A DNA stretch of 64,000 nt, taken from contig NC_042510.1 of assembly GCF_003054445.1 (NCBI RefSeq), positions 868,001 to 932,000 on the forward strand, read 5' to 3'. The DNA is from Pichia kudriavzevii. Lineage: Eukaryota; Ascomycota; Pichiomycetes; Pichiales; Pichiaceae. Below are positions 28,629 to 39,700 of the stretch, piece after piece; the first letter of the stretch is position 1; each line of letters begins with the position of its first letter. The notes below the pieces were generated by a model. The model was given only the letters and a program-made list of their open reading frames with translations. It ran no database searches and had not been told where the DNA came from. A program made the position numbers and the translations under genes.

Positions 28629-29762
28629 ATGACATCAGACACTATCAAAGTAACACCATTGCAGGGCCGGAAATTAGGTGCTCAAATAACCATGCCTTCT
28701 TACACAACAGATCCATCGAAATTGAATGAGTCTGATTTCAAGCAGTTAAAGAAGGCACTGCTTGAGCATTCTGTGTTGATCATCCCTGGAATGGAAGGAT
28801 TGAAGCCTGAGTCGCAACATGCACTGAACGTCAGATTCGACCCCTCCTCAGCTACTAACTATGGACACAAGGAAGAGCTATTTCATTCTTCAAAGTCGAT
28901 TTTAGCTAAGGATGGCAAGTGTGTTCCAAGAAGACCAGAGGTGATGATGGTTGGTAATGGTTCATTTGAGGCAGGGCATGAAGGAATGAAGGAATTCACA
29001 TTGGAGCATCCAACTCATAAAACGTTTCATAAGCAATTACTCACAAATGACGAAATGGCTAATAAGCAAACTAGATTTTACAGATGGCATATTGATGCCG
29101 CATTATACGAGCTTTCACCACCAGTGGTGACGACATTGTTGGGCCTTATTGTTCCTCCTTCAAATGATAGACAAACCATCATCTATGAAGACACTAATGA
29201 ATCTATTGATATTGCTAAAGGAGCAACTGCATTTGCTTCTGGTAAAGTAGCCTTTGACCTACTCTCTAAAGACCAGCAAGAACAGGCGTTGAATACTATT
29301 GTTGAATATGCTCCGCATCCTTACATTTACATAAACGACTGTAAAGCTACTTCTGATGGACTAACAATAGTCAGCGAAGAGCCAGGGAAAGAAGCATCTT
29401 TAGACAGTTTACCTGAATGGGAAGAATCCAAAATAAAGAGGCTACCACTAGTTTGGACAAATCCTGAAACCGGAAATCATCATTTACAAGTACATGGTTG
29501 CTGTGTATACAAATTACTTGATGCTACAACGGGGAAAACTATTGCCGATTTGAAAGAAGCAAGGGAAATTGTTCACAAAATGATGAGGCCTGCCATTTCT
29601 CCTGAGAATATTTATTGTCATGCTTGGAATCAAGGTGACTTGTGTATTTTCCATAACAGAGGTGTCATCCACTCAGTTACTGGTGAATTGGATCCATCAG
29701 AGAAAAGGTTAATGCATCAGTGCAATATTGCCAGTGGCTCTGATCCTGAAGTTGTACTTTGA
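28629..29762 (+). CDS. xanA: Alpha-ketoglutarate-dependent xanthine dioxygenase (XanA type)
   Basis: 377 residues from ATG 28629 (a TTG opens the frame 24 bases earlier). It belongs to the TauD/TfdA Fe(II) 2-oxoglutarate oxygenases. The iron-binding H-x-D is in RWHIDAALYE (about residue 151) and the distal His is in HNRGVIHSV (about 346), with an Arg of the 2-oxoglutarate site in SEKRLMHQ. The sequence resembles fungal XanA/Xan1, which hydroxylates xanthine to uric acid using O2 and 2-oxoglutarate in place of molybdenum xanthine dehydrogenase. The enzyme lets a yeast use xanthine as a nitrogen source. The gene is absent from S. cerevisiae. No other purine-catabolism gene is adjacent. Confidence 0.85.
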   Translation: MTSDTIKVTPLQGRKLGAQITMPSYTTDPSKLNESDFKQLKKALLEHSVLIIPGMEGLKPESQHALNVRFDPSSATNYGHKEELFHSSKSILAKDGKCVPRRPEVMMVGNGSFEAGHEGMKEFTLEHPTHKTFHKQLLTNDEMANKQTRFYRWHIDAALYELSPPVVTTLLGLIVPPSNDRQTIIYEDTNESIDIAKGATAFASGKVAFDLLSKDQQEQALNTIVEYAPHPYIYINDCKATSDGLTIVSEEPGKEASLDSLPEWEESKIKRLPLVWTNPETGNHHLQVHGCCVYKLLDATTGKTIADLKEAREIVHKMMRPAISPENIYCHAWNQGDLCIFHNRGVIHSVTGELDPSEKRLMHQCNIASGSDPEVVL

Positions 29763-30107
29763 AGAATTCAATGTACTATATATATCACGCTAATAACAAT
29801 TTTATACAACCAGAATTATGTAAAAAGATAAACGATTCTAAGTGAAAAACTGGCTAAAAGGCCATTCTATCGTTGGTGGATATTATTATTTGGGCTTTTT
29901 ACCAGACAAGAATTCTCAAGATTAAAACAAGAATAAAAAATATTTTGGGTTACCAAAAAGCATGTCTTTCTCAAGAGATCGTAATTTAAATAGTAGGTCC
30001 CATTTTACAAATTCATTAATTTATAATTGCATACACTTATAGCCGTAGACTGGATTAATTATAAATTTTCTTACTACATACATAATGTACTTCTTAGTTA
30101 TACGGGA

Positions 30108-31232
30108 TCAACGCCTTCTTCTACGTCTCTTGGGAGCTGGTCCCCTATCATCATCCCAACGATCATCCCTCCTATCATCACGTCTGTCATCACGACCACG
30201 ATCTCGGTCTCTCCAATTACCTTTATCGTCTCTGTCGTTTTCTCTTTGATTTCGTAAATTGGCATACGATTGCTCCGGTGTAGCAGATGCAGTTCGTGTA
30301 TTCAAATTTGGATTATTTGGAAGATTTGGCTTGTTTGGTATGTTTGGTATGTTTGGCAATTTGCTATTCAAATTACTACTAGTAGTGGTATTATTCGTGG
30401 TGCCACCATTATTCATACTGACATTGTTGTTGCTACTGTTATTACTATTCAGCATATTATTCATCCCCATATTGGGCATTTTCGGCATACCTGGCATGTT
30501 TGATAATCCAGGCATTCCCATAAATCCAGGCATTCCCATCATAAATGGCATCGAGCCTCCTGCGGTACCACTATTACCTGTTGGATTGAAGGGAAACATT
30601 TTGTTAGCGTTGATTTCCTGTTGTAATCGTTCATGTTTTGCGCAGTAAGCTCTCCATGTTACTTCATCAAACCCATAATTAAAATAGTCCGACATATCGG
30701 CACCCGGCAATCTCCACGGTTTATCCTTTAGTTCATCAAGCGAAACTTCTGTAATCGGTATATCATTATACATACCCACCTTATCAATATTAATTCCATT
30801 TGGTGAAGTTGTGAAAACAGGCACTGTTTTGATTTGCACCATGCCCGATGGTGCTGCAGCTTCTTCGGCGTCATTCTTCTTATCCTCTTCATTGTTCTCT
30901 TCTTCGTCTTTCCTGGTTTCTAACAGCTCTGGTATTACCACTGGCGGTGGTTTATTCAGTGAACCAATGATAAATTCAACATCCGAATCGCTATCTGAAT
31001 CGCTATCACTATCATCATTTGCATCACTTGATTTAGATTCACCTCCATCTTTGCTGCTCCCCACCTCCATTTCATCGTTCTTGGACTCATGTAAAGCTAT
31101 TTCCTTCGATGATGGATTAATTGTATTCTCATCTGTTTTTATGGCATCAACATTGGGCTCAAGATTATTCGCCTCCTTCAAATCGATATTCTCTGTATCT
31201 GACCCATATAAAAACGCATCATCATCATCCAT
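30108..31232 (-). CDS. FIP1: Polyadenylation factor Fip1
   Basis: 374 residues. The acidic N-terminus MDDDDAFLYGSD leads to a Ser/Asp stretch (DSDSDSDSDVEFIIG). The conserved Fip1 motif follows at about residues 172-206 (KPWRLPGADMSDYFNYGFDE, WRAYCAKHERLQQE). Residues 220-320 are Met/Pro/Asn/Gly-rich repeats (GMPGFMGMPGL, IPNIPNKPNLPNNPN). The C-terminus is RD/RDDR-rich. Fip1 tethers poly(A) polymerase Pap1 to the cleavage and polyadenylation factor. RPL43 diverges from it across a 370-bp spacer. Confidence 0.9.
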   Translation of the reverse strand: MDDDDAFLYGSDTENIDLKEANNLEPNVDAIKTDENTINPSSKEIALHESKNDEMEVGSSKDGGESKSSDANDDSDSDSDSDSDVEFIIGSLNKPPPVVIPELLETRKDEEENNEEDKKNDAEEAAAPSGMVQIKTVPVFTTSPNGINIDKVGMYNDIPITEVSLDELKDKPWRLPGADMSDYFNYGFDEVTWRAYCAKHERLQQEINANKMFPFNPTGNSGTAGGSMPFMMGMPGFMGMPGLSNMPGMPKMPNMGMNNMLNSNNSSNNNVSMNNGGTTNNTTTSSNLNSKLPNIPNIPNKPNLPNNPNLNTRTASATPEQSYANLRNQRENDRDDKGNWRDRDRGRDDRRDDRRDDRWDDDRGPAPKRRRRRR

Positions 31233-31378
31233 ATTGTGTGTCCGTATGAATTGCTAATGCAAACGTATCACTTACAAAGACATCAACATAAGATTCACCA
31301 CTAATCAAACATTTACATCAACAGGGAAAAAACATGCACCAAATTGAGAAACTGAAAAAGAAGAGGGCTAATGCAGAT

Positions 31379-31430
31379 CACGTGCGTTCTTGGTTCTTTT
31401 AAAGCCCTAATTTCCTCTTTTGACACCCAC
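31379..31430 (+). promoter_or_regulatory. CACGTG and Rap1-like ACACCCAC in the FIP1/RPL43 spacer
   Basis: CACGTG is at 31379-31384 and ACACCCAC at 31423-31430, about 170-220 bp before the RPL43 start. ACACCCA is the core of the Rap1 site used by many yeast ribosomal protein promoters. The RPL36 spacer has a related ACACC element. Inferred. Confidence 0.4.
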
Positions 31431-31599
31431 GCTAAACAGTCACGCTGAGGCCAGATGGTTTTTCCTTTCGCTCTCTGTCTCTCAGCTCTCTTGAGGAGGG
31501 AGAGAAAGTATCAATAACTTTTCATCATCAAGGGAGTTTCAGAAGTCACTTACACTTGGATTTTTCAGGTTTTTTCAAAGTATACCAACAACCAACAAA

Positions 31600-32303
31600 A
31601 TGTATGTACAGGGACATCACTACTAGATACATGAGATTCCATGATTGACGAGGACAGAGACATTGTGTGTCACTTAAACATTGAGGTACTGCCTACTAAT
31701 GTAACAAGTATTGAATAAACTTAAAAATTATTAGACAAGATATGAAACCACTTCAAACACTCAATACAACCGTCACTGGAGTATATGCTAGCTTGCGTTG
31801 TATTCAATAGATGACACATGTAAAATTTGTCTATACTCTACACTTTTGCGATCTAATGAATAAACTCCATTTTGCTGAAACTCACATCCAAACAACTACA
31901 TCAAAATAAAGTACTTTGCTTTGAACTTGCTGATCCTCATTTAATCGTATAGGAATCTATCTATCAATGCCTCTAGTTGGTAGAATTATGGAATACTAAC
32001 ATTATGTTCTTTTTATTTTTTAATAGGGCTAAGAGAACTAAGAAGGTAGGAATCACCGGTAAGTACGGTATCAGATACGGTTCTTCTTTAAGAAGACAAT
32101 GTAAGAAGTTGGAAATCCAACAACACGCAAAGTACGATTGTTCTTTCTGTGGTAAGAAGACCGTCAGAAGAGATGCTACCGGTATCTGGACATGTAAGTC
32201 TTGTAAGAAGTCTGTTGCTGGTGGTGCTTACACTGTCTCCACTGCAGCTGCTGCAACTATCAGATCTACCATCAGACGTTTAAGAGAATTAGCTGAAGCT
32301 TAA
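31600..32303 (+). CDS. RPL43: 60S ribosomal protein eL43, intron splits the start codon
   Basis: Exon 1 is only AT (31600-31601); the intron (31602-32026, 425 bp) starts GTATGT, has TACTAAC at 31994-32000 and ends TAG; exon 2 (32027-32303) supplies the G of ATG. The product is 92 residues, [20 protein letters not shown] onward, with the zinc-ribbon cysteines in [11 protein letters not shown] and WTCKSCKKS, identical in length to yeast Rpl43. The alternative split ATG plus TATGTA would lack a legal 5' splice site. It is part of the cytosolic 60S subunit. Confidence 0.95.
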
Positions 32304-34088
32304 ATTTCTTGTTTGGGATTTTCTAAGTTTATAATAACCTCTATCTATCTAGTTTCTAAATAAATAGGAAATTTTCAGTAATTTTAATATCATGCGTCTG
32401 TATTTTGCTTATTTGATCTGCCATATTTGATAGCAACTCTGCAAAATTGTCCTTCGTTGAATGAACATTAATAAGAAAAGCATTTGAATTACAAATACAG
32501 GTACGGTTTTTTTTGTTTATTGTCTGGTGTGAGACTGCAAAGGCTGTGAAGAATACTAGGTGCTTAGTATCTGTCTATTGTTATAATATTCATATCCCCA
32601 CGATGATTATTAGTTACAGGCACAACTATCTGCGGAGACTCAAATATACTTGATGGCAACCGACGATTCAGAAAAAGAAAAGGTGAAATTTGGTTTATGA
32701 ACAAGTATATAAACAATGAGCTCTCAGTTCAGTCACATATATTCCACATATCTAAGATCTTGTCGCCAAACTCAAAGACACTTACTGAACTCAGCATCAC
32801 TAGTACTTCTTTTATCTATCAACCCATGGGACTAAAACGTCCATTATATAGAGAAACTCGACTAAGTGATCTGAAATAATCTTTTGTTTAGCATAGTGTC
32901 CAGGTATTGGTGCAGTTAAATTGAAGATCTGTTTGGGAGTCTACACGGTGATGTATTTGGAGTTTGCATCTTGCTGTGAAAATGGCAAAATGGACTCCCT
33001 CTGTGCCGATATTGTGAAATACGCAATAATCGTGAGTTTGTATGTTCGGAAACATTGGTTTAGCAAATGAAATATCCTTCAAACATTCATCACGTAAGTC
33101 TACGCACATTCCTTCACTGAAAACTCATCATGAAATCTGTAACTATCGCTGTGAAATTGAACAATAGATCACTTGCTATGAGAAAGATAGTGAAAATACA
33201 TTTAGAATTTCTTTTAGCATTAATCTGGTCCCTCCTTAATACCCTCCAGCGTTGTTGTTTTGTTTCCTCATAAATCCTTTGAAGGTAATATGGCGCTATT
33301 CGTAACTTGGCTGTATGCTATTATAGCATTGTAAACTCAGATTTGTGACACGCTTGATAAAGGTGGCGGTAGATAATAGGTATGCATTACTTGTCTAGAA
33401 CATGGGGGAGATCCTGGTACTGCAAGAAACTGATTGGTGGAAGAAGCTAACACAGAAAGAGGATGACACATTTTATAGAGGTAACAATAGACGTTTGATT
33501 TTTCGGGCGATTATTTGGTAGCCCTGTTGGTGTAAACACATTTCAAGATGGGGGAGAAACTAAGCATTAGATTACATTAATGAACATAAAAACATATATA
33601 TATAATCGAAGTATTGGAAATCTACCTACGAGATATGATGGTTAAGTTTTTTAATGGTAGTTCGAGCTAGTAAAGGGGCCCTGTGTTTAACTAAGTGGAT
33701 CAATAGTGTATTTATATGAAAATGAAAGAAAGGCTCTGAATGAAGTGTCAAAACTCCAGTTAAAATACTATTGTCAAGGTCTCCAATGTATTTATAAGTA
33801 GTAGCACTTCTGGGAAACTATTTGATGAATAATAAAATATATATTAGTGTTTAGAGCGTTAAATACATTGTGATTAGAGTACCGCTAGTGGTAGAAAAAA
33901 AAAAAAGATTTGCTCTTAGAATTCCCTTATACTGGTGGTGTCACGATATAGAATATGAGGCAAGACAGATTCCAAGGAGAAAACCTGTTGTGATAAGCAC
34001 CAGCCATCCCATTGTGAAACATAGGATCATATCGAATTGAAGTCAATAGCGTTTTATTAATTACAGCAGCAAACGAATAAAAACGTTT

Positions 34089-34295
34089 ATGGCGAACCTT
34101 TCTATTATAGAAACATTAGATCAAGTCAAGAATTCACCAGCTGTTGAACTGGTTCTACGAGGGCATGGCTCAAAAATAACAGCACTGTGTCTATACAAGC
34201 GCTTTGGTGCCATTGAAGGTGTACCATGTACGAAGTTCTGTCACATTGCAACCTTTAAGAAACAAAAAATAGCAGTTTATTATTCACCCAAGTAG
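34089..34295 (+). CDS. Possible small protein or gene remnant, 68 aa
   Basis: An ATG frame reading MANLSIIETLDQVKNSPAVE then LVLRGHGSKITALCLYKRFG. The predicted order (helix, strand ELVLRGHG, helix) and a strand-like KPEFYIALVRISLPGK in another frame about 75 bases downstream recall an Alba/Pop6-Pop7 fold, but this is a guess from shape, not from recognised identity. It ends 200 bp before the tRNA. Confidence 0.25.
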   Translation: MANLSIIETLDQVKNSPAVELVLRGHGSKITALCLYKRFGAIEGVPCTKFCHIATFKKQKIAVYYSPK

Positions 34296-34493
34296 GACTC
34301 AACAGAAGTTACAAAACAAAAAAAGGAATGGTGGAAATCCAAGAGACACAGAGAATGTAAACATGCGGAAACCAGAATTTTACATTGCCCTAGTAAGAAT
34401 TTCACTACCTGGAAAAGTTAAGAGAGCAACAAAAAAAAATGCTTCAGTGGTTTTACTATTGGTAAATAGCCAAAAAAAAGCAAAAAAGAAAGT

Positions 34494-34611
34494 AGTGCAT
34501 GCGGGGTTTGAACCCGCGACCATCGCGTTTCTGAAACGGTTAAGTAACGTAGATATAGACGTTATAATACAACTATAAGCACGATGCTCTAAACCTCTGA
34601 GCTAATGCACT
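34494..34611 (-). tRNA. tRNA-Ile (anticodon UAU), 45-nt intron
   Basis: The acceptor AGTGCAT/ATGCACT pairs perfectly over 7 bp. The D arm GCTC...GAGC, anticodon stem TCGTG/CGCGA with loop CTTATAA, and T arm GCGGG-TTCAAAC-CCCGC are all present, giving a 73-nt mature tRNA. An intron of 45 nt follows A37, one base after the UAU anticodon, in the standard position. S. cerevisiae tRNA-Ile(UAU) also carries an intron. It decodes the rare AUA codon. The A and B boxes are internal (GCTCAGAGG; GGTTCAAAC). Confidence 0.95.
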
Positions 34612-35283
34612 TCTTATGAACGTTTTCCGCGCTCACCCGGTTAGATGCGCTGATTCCTTTATTACGTAATTAAACTAATTTTACGATACAATGAAATACC
34701 AATACTCTAACTACCATTAAAGGACAGGTAAATAGAGGAAAACCAGTCTACTAAATAGAGATTGCTATTCAGACGCTTCTTCGCTGCTTGAATTACACCT
34801 TATTCTCATAGGTAGTTTACACTGTTTTTATTAAACCTTTTCAGGGTATTTGCATGCAGTGAGAGATAAACTCTCTGGAACATAATGATCCATCATGAGA
34901 ACCAAAAACTTTGCCGTAAGTAAATTTAGTAGGAATCTATCCTTATTATACTGTTTCTGTATGTTATTATTTATCAAGATGAGTATTGTTTATTGTATTC
35001 CTTTTCCTTATAGTCATACATTCATCCACTATGATAGTTTTGCTTTAGAATTTAGGGAATGTAAATCATGTCAACACTTGCCTTTATAGCAGTATTATTG
35101 TGGAAGAGTCATATAAACACTCGTAATGGAGAGTGATCCCAATGTAGAATATATTTCTAAATGAGAAAAAAATGGGAACCATGCACTCACTTCGTAAATT
35201 ATGATGTGTTTCTTTCCAAAAATTTCTAGTCACATTAGTTCTCTTTCGTCATAAATCTTGAAGTAGAAATTTAAGCAACCTCT

Positions 35284-35487
35284 TTATTTCAACGCTTTTT
35301 CAATACAAGGTGTTGAATACTGTTCGTGAGCTGAAGTTAGGCTAGGTCTATTAACTTCCCATGGATTATTATCCAAAATGCTTTCTAGTCGTATAGTGTG
35401 ATATGATGACAAAACTGTGTTTAGTCGGTCGGTATTAACCAGAGCACGTTCCTGTTCAACCGATCGCTCGAATGTAGGTCTTTTCAT
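35284..35487 (-). CDS. Possible small protein of unknown function, 67 aa
   Basis: An ATG frame starting MKRPTFERSVEQERALVNTD, continuing LNTVLSSYHTIRLESILD and NNPWEVNRPSL. Composition is protein-like with amphipathic helical parts, and a TATAAAT lies just upstream on the same strand. I recognise no family. It lies alone in the gene-poor region. Confidence 0.3.
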   Translation of the reverse strand: MKRPTFERSVEQERALVNTDRLNTVLSSYHTIRLESILDNNPWEVNRPSLTSAHEQYSTPCIEKALK

Positions 35488-36427
35488 TTGATGTACTTGT
35501 AATTTATATTTTTGCCCGCTACTTATAATCTCAAGGCTTTTAGGTTTTTTAGTTTCATTTCATTTCCAAACCTATATTAATCCGGAGCCAATATTTGTCA
35601 TATGTGGCATTTTTTGTTATTCGTATTTTATGCACCATTTCTTTTGCAGATGCCTAGGTACCCGGTTTTCAAAACTAAACAAAATCTAAAACATAAAAAG
35701 TATGATCAAGAATATACGCTTTAACATTCTCACTTTTCAGCTGGTTGATTTAATGAGGTACTTATAGAATATACAAGTTCTGATATAGTCCTTTTGTATT
35801 CTATGGCATCTCAGAAATAAAAGCATCTACATACGCCGATAATCTTAGTGATAAAAGGCTGGGTTTTCAGGAAGCAGTTGTTGAGCTGAATATGTATGGA
35901 AATCTTAAACAGGTAAAAATATAAAAAGCACGAAATTATCCAATCTAGGATATGGCCATTTATGCTGCCACTTATCCGGAATAAGAAATGAATGAATCGA
36001 AAATGGTAAGCTCATGAGGAGTCTTCCATTCGTAAAAACATCTATTAACCTACATGCAATTTGCTGTTCAAACTACAGTCTTACCAAATAAAAACCTATA
36101 CTGGGAGTAAGAAAACCTGTGTGATAAAAAAAAAAGTCATTCCACATCGGAATAATCAATCAGTGTTTTGTTTATTCTAATCCATCTCTATGTATTCAAG
36201 TTCAATCCATATAACATTGGATGTCATGTTTATTAAGCACTTAAATGAACTTGACTTGCAACTTTCAAGATTTTTAGCATACCGAAAGGCAAATTACATT
36301 GGCTAGTATGGGAAATAATACGACGGCATAGGAAGTTTTGCATAGTATCAGCTACAAGGCAATCGCCTGAACAAAACACTCCTAGTAGTAAACTATTGTC
36401 TTCAAGGTCTATTCTTGGTAGGGACAA

Positions 36428-36450
36428 TCCCGGGTTTTCGGAAACCGGGA
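36428..36450 (+). repeat. GC-rich near-palindrome upstream of the Sel1-repeat gene
   Basis: TCCCGGGTTTTCGGAAACCGGGA folds into a 9-bp stem with one bulged G. It contains CGG and CCG half-sites as used by zinc-cluster regulators. It lies about 320 bp before the downstream ATG. Confidence 0.5.
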
Positions 36451-36769
36451 GCCCATAATAGCACAAGCATTGACTCCACAAGCACTCTCTACAGGATGAG
36501 ATCGATACACGCGTACTTTGAAATTCTACCAACGAAACGGGATGAGGTGGAAAAAAAAGACAAACCGGCTCAATCGCTTATTTTTTGGGGCAAGCTCTCG
36601 GTTATTTGCCGATATATGCGACACTATATAAAATTTGAGATGAAACATGGAGAACCTTAAAATAAGTGTGAAAACTGGGATGGCGCTGTTCAATTTGAGA
36701 CTAATGAACGTTTTAGGCTAACTGCAACAGTTTTCTGTAACCTTAAAATAGATATCGTCACAGAAGGCA

Positions 36770-39700
36770 ATGAAGAAGTCTCAGATAAGGGCGAATCTTC
36801 TCAATGAGAACAGTGTATTTCCTCAACAGTCAAACGTGGAGACGCCACCAGGGAATAGTTCGTATACGCAAAACTGTGTATATTCTCAACAAGATCACCC
36901 ATCTGGACGACAGCATTATAATCAGCCACAGCCAATGAGATATGTTAACCATCCGCTTGCACAGAACTCCTTTCAAGAGGCTTATTATCAGCCAAATCAA
37001 CCAATACAGGCGCATCGTAAACAAAGACAGTCTTCTCGTCAACATCAGCAGCCTCCACCTCATCATCAAGTGCAGCCTCAACCACAACAACCGCCCCTAC
37101 AAGCACAACCACCACAACATATATATAATACTGGGTACCACCAGGGGCAGTCACAGGGACCATCGTATGTACAACCACAGGTGCAGCCTTCTATAGTGCC
37201 ACATTCGGCACATTCTTCAGAAGCGACTCAACAATCTGCGTATCATCATTCTTATCAATCCCAGCAATCACACTTGCAACCACAGCCTCAGATACACAGA
37301 GGGTCACACAGGTCTCATGAGGTCTTTCCTGTGAGTGACGAACAACCTTATTATCAGGAACAAAGGGGTTCCTATAGTGGTCCATACCAAAGCCATCCAC
37401 ACAATAGACGTTCTGATATTCATGAATATTACGATGAACCTGCACTGGAACCAGTGCAGCCGACACCGCAGCCGCCTATACCTGTTGCGCCTATGATACC
37501 ACCTATTCAAAATGGTGGCAGAATTCCATCCGAATCGCATTCACGTCCGTTGCGTGCAAAGGATCAGGTGTTTACAATAGATTCTGATGAGGAAGACGAT
37601 AAGGTACACAAGTCCAAATCCAAAGCTGAAGTGGACAAGATCCAATTACTTGAAGAGAAAATTCAACGGCTAGAACGTGTACTTGCATTACAAGAGTTAA
37701 CCAGCAAGAAAAGTTCTAATAATATTAATCATGATGCTGCTGAGAGTAGCAACAACGACAACAACAACAACAACAACATGAAAGGCGATGAGGTGGGAAA
37801 AGAGGCATTTGTTTCTTCCAGTCAATATGTTGAAAATAGCAAAGGAAGCAGTATAAATGGACTCGAGAAGCTGAGTGGCCCACCGTTGCCCCCTCCTCCG
37901 CCACCGGAGAAAAGGTCATTATCAAGTAGTCCAAAGGCCAATCTGTTTACAACTGAGAATAGCCGTGTCGACTCTCATTTTGATGCTTCAATGAGAATGA
38001 GTGCGAGCTCATTGATACCAACAGACAAATCAATCTCCGATCAATCTGTAGGGGACGAAGGAGATTTGGAAGCAGAATATAACAATGATGACGACAATGA
38101 TGAACCGCCACCATCATATGAAGAGCTTGAAAAATCCGGTTCTTTGACCTATTCGCAGTCGATTTATCGGACCGGATTTGAGAAGGCAGGATACCAAATG
38201 GACCATGTAGCGACTCCATTAACACCGAAGGATAAAAGCAAGCCGAGGGATGAATCCGATGAAGTGGATAAAGTTGATGATGAAACAATGAAGTTTTCAA
38301 CAAGGTTGATGTCTAAGAGGAAGATTCCTAGTCAAATTACGGATGACATGTTTGAAAAGGCAGCACTGAGAATATCCAGCCAGAAAGATAGCAGTGATAT
38401 TAACAATAAACACGAAGACAAAGTGCCTGCTCCAAGAGTGAAAACAGAGAAAACAATTCAAACCCCCATCAAAATGACAATTCAGGAACCCACTCAAGAG
38501 CCGATATTAACAAAGACCGAGGAATCCGTGAGGTCCAAAGCTAGATCAGCGACTAAGCCGATTGAACCGTCCAACTTCATCAAGTATTCTACGCCATCAT
38601 CATATGAGACTTTATCAAACGGCGTTATCCAGCCCATTCTACCATCTAAATGTAGCGATTCTGTGGAAACAAGTATAAGTGCGTTTAGAAGAACAAGAGA
38701 GAAAGCTTTAGCAGATTATAAACAATTTACACCGTCTATTCAATTTAACTGGGCTATCTTACTACTTGAGACCCTAAGTAAATCGGAAGTCATCTCACAA
38801 ATGACAATTGATGGTAAGATCAGGAAGAACCCTCTACCATTTAAGAAATTGAAGAAACAAAGGTTAATGTTTTTATCAACAGCAATCAAGGTGTTGGAGA
38901 AATTGATTCAGGTTGCACCAAATGATACAAGGGCAAGGTTGTATCTAGGAGATATCTATAGCGGAGGTATCCATCCCGGTTTAGTTGAAAGAGACGAAAG
39001 AATTGGATATGAATTATTTTTCGAATCTGCAATGCAGCAGAACGATCCTGTTGCCTGTTATCGTATAGCATGTTGTTTAGAAAGTGGGGTTGGATGCAAA
39101 CAAGATATACCAAAAAGTATACTATTCTTTGAGAAAGGTGCAACACTAGGTGATCCATCCAGTATGTGTCAGCTGGGTATGATGCACTTTGCCGGGGTCA
39201 ATGGATGTATTCAAGATGTCTCATTGAGTATCTCCTATCATAAACAAGCCTATGAAACATTAAGATCCAAGAGTGTGATGGGTAGCGACCCACTTATATC
39301 AACGAGGTCGTTTCAAGATGCTAGAGGGGCGTTGTATACGTTAGCCAAATTGCACCAAACTGATTCTAAGATATTATGTTTAAGTGATAGATCGGATCCA
39401 AAAACACTCAAAACGATCCAAGAGCTAAAGGATTGTAACGCATGGTGTAACAAGGGTAAAGCATTGAAGTATTATTTGGAGGCAGCAAAATTAGGGCATA
39501 ATGAGAGTCAAGCGTGTCTTGGGTACTATTATTCGCAGGGTTTTTTCCCCACACATTCTTTCAAATCAGACAAGGAATCAAATGAAGGTATAATGGATCC
39601 TATTGACGCAAGGAAGTCCATCTATTGGTTCAGTAAGGCGGCCGCTGACGGACACACCTATGCAGCATTGGGATTAGCAAGGTGGTACGGAGCGGGAGCC

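Larger units (their letters stand above)
32304..36769. other. Gene-poor AT-rich region, 4.4 kb
   Basis: Between RPL43 and the Sel1-repeat gene only the tRNA-Ile(UAU) is certain. Three short ATG frames (32715, 34089 and 35487 minus) look somewhat protein-like; two are listed separately. I see no clear long terminal repeats, tandem arrays or large inverted repeats by eye. It is the longest gene-poor stretch in the window, which otherwise has spacers of mostly 0.1-0.7 kb. Confidence 0.6.

Noticed and set aside
33500-34500. Possible solo LTR near the tRNA gene
   Set aside because: No matching terminal repeats, target-site duplication or element coding sequence could be found by eye.
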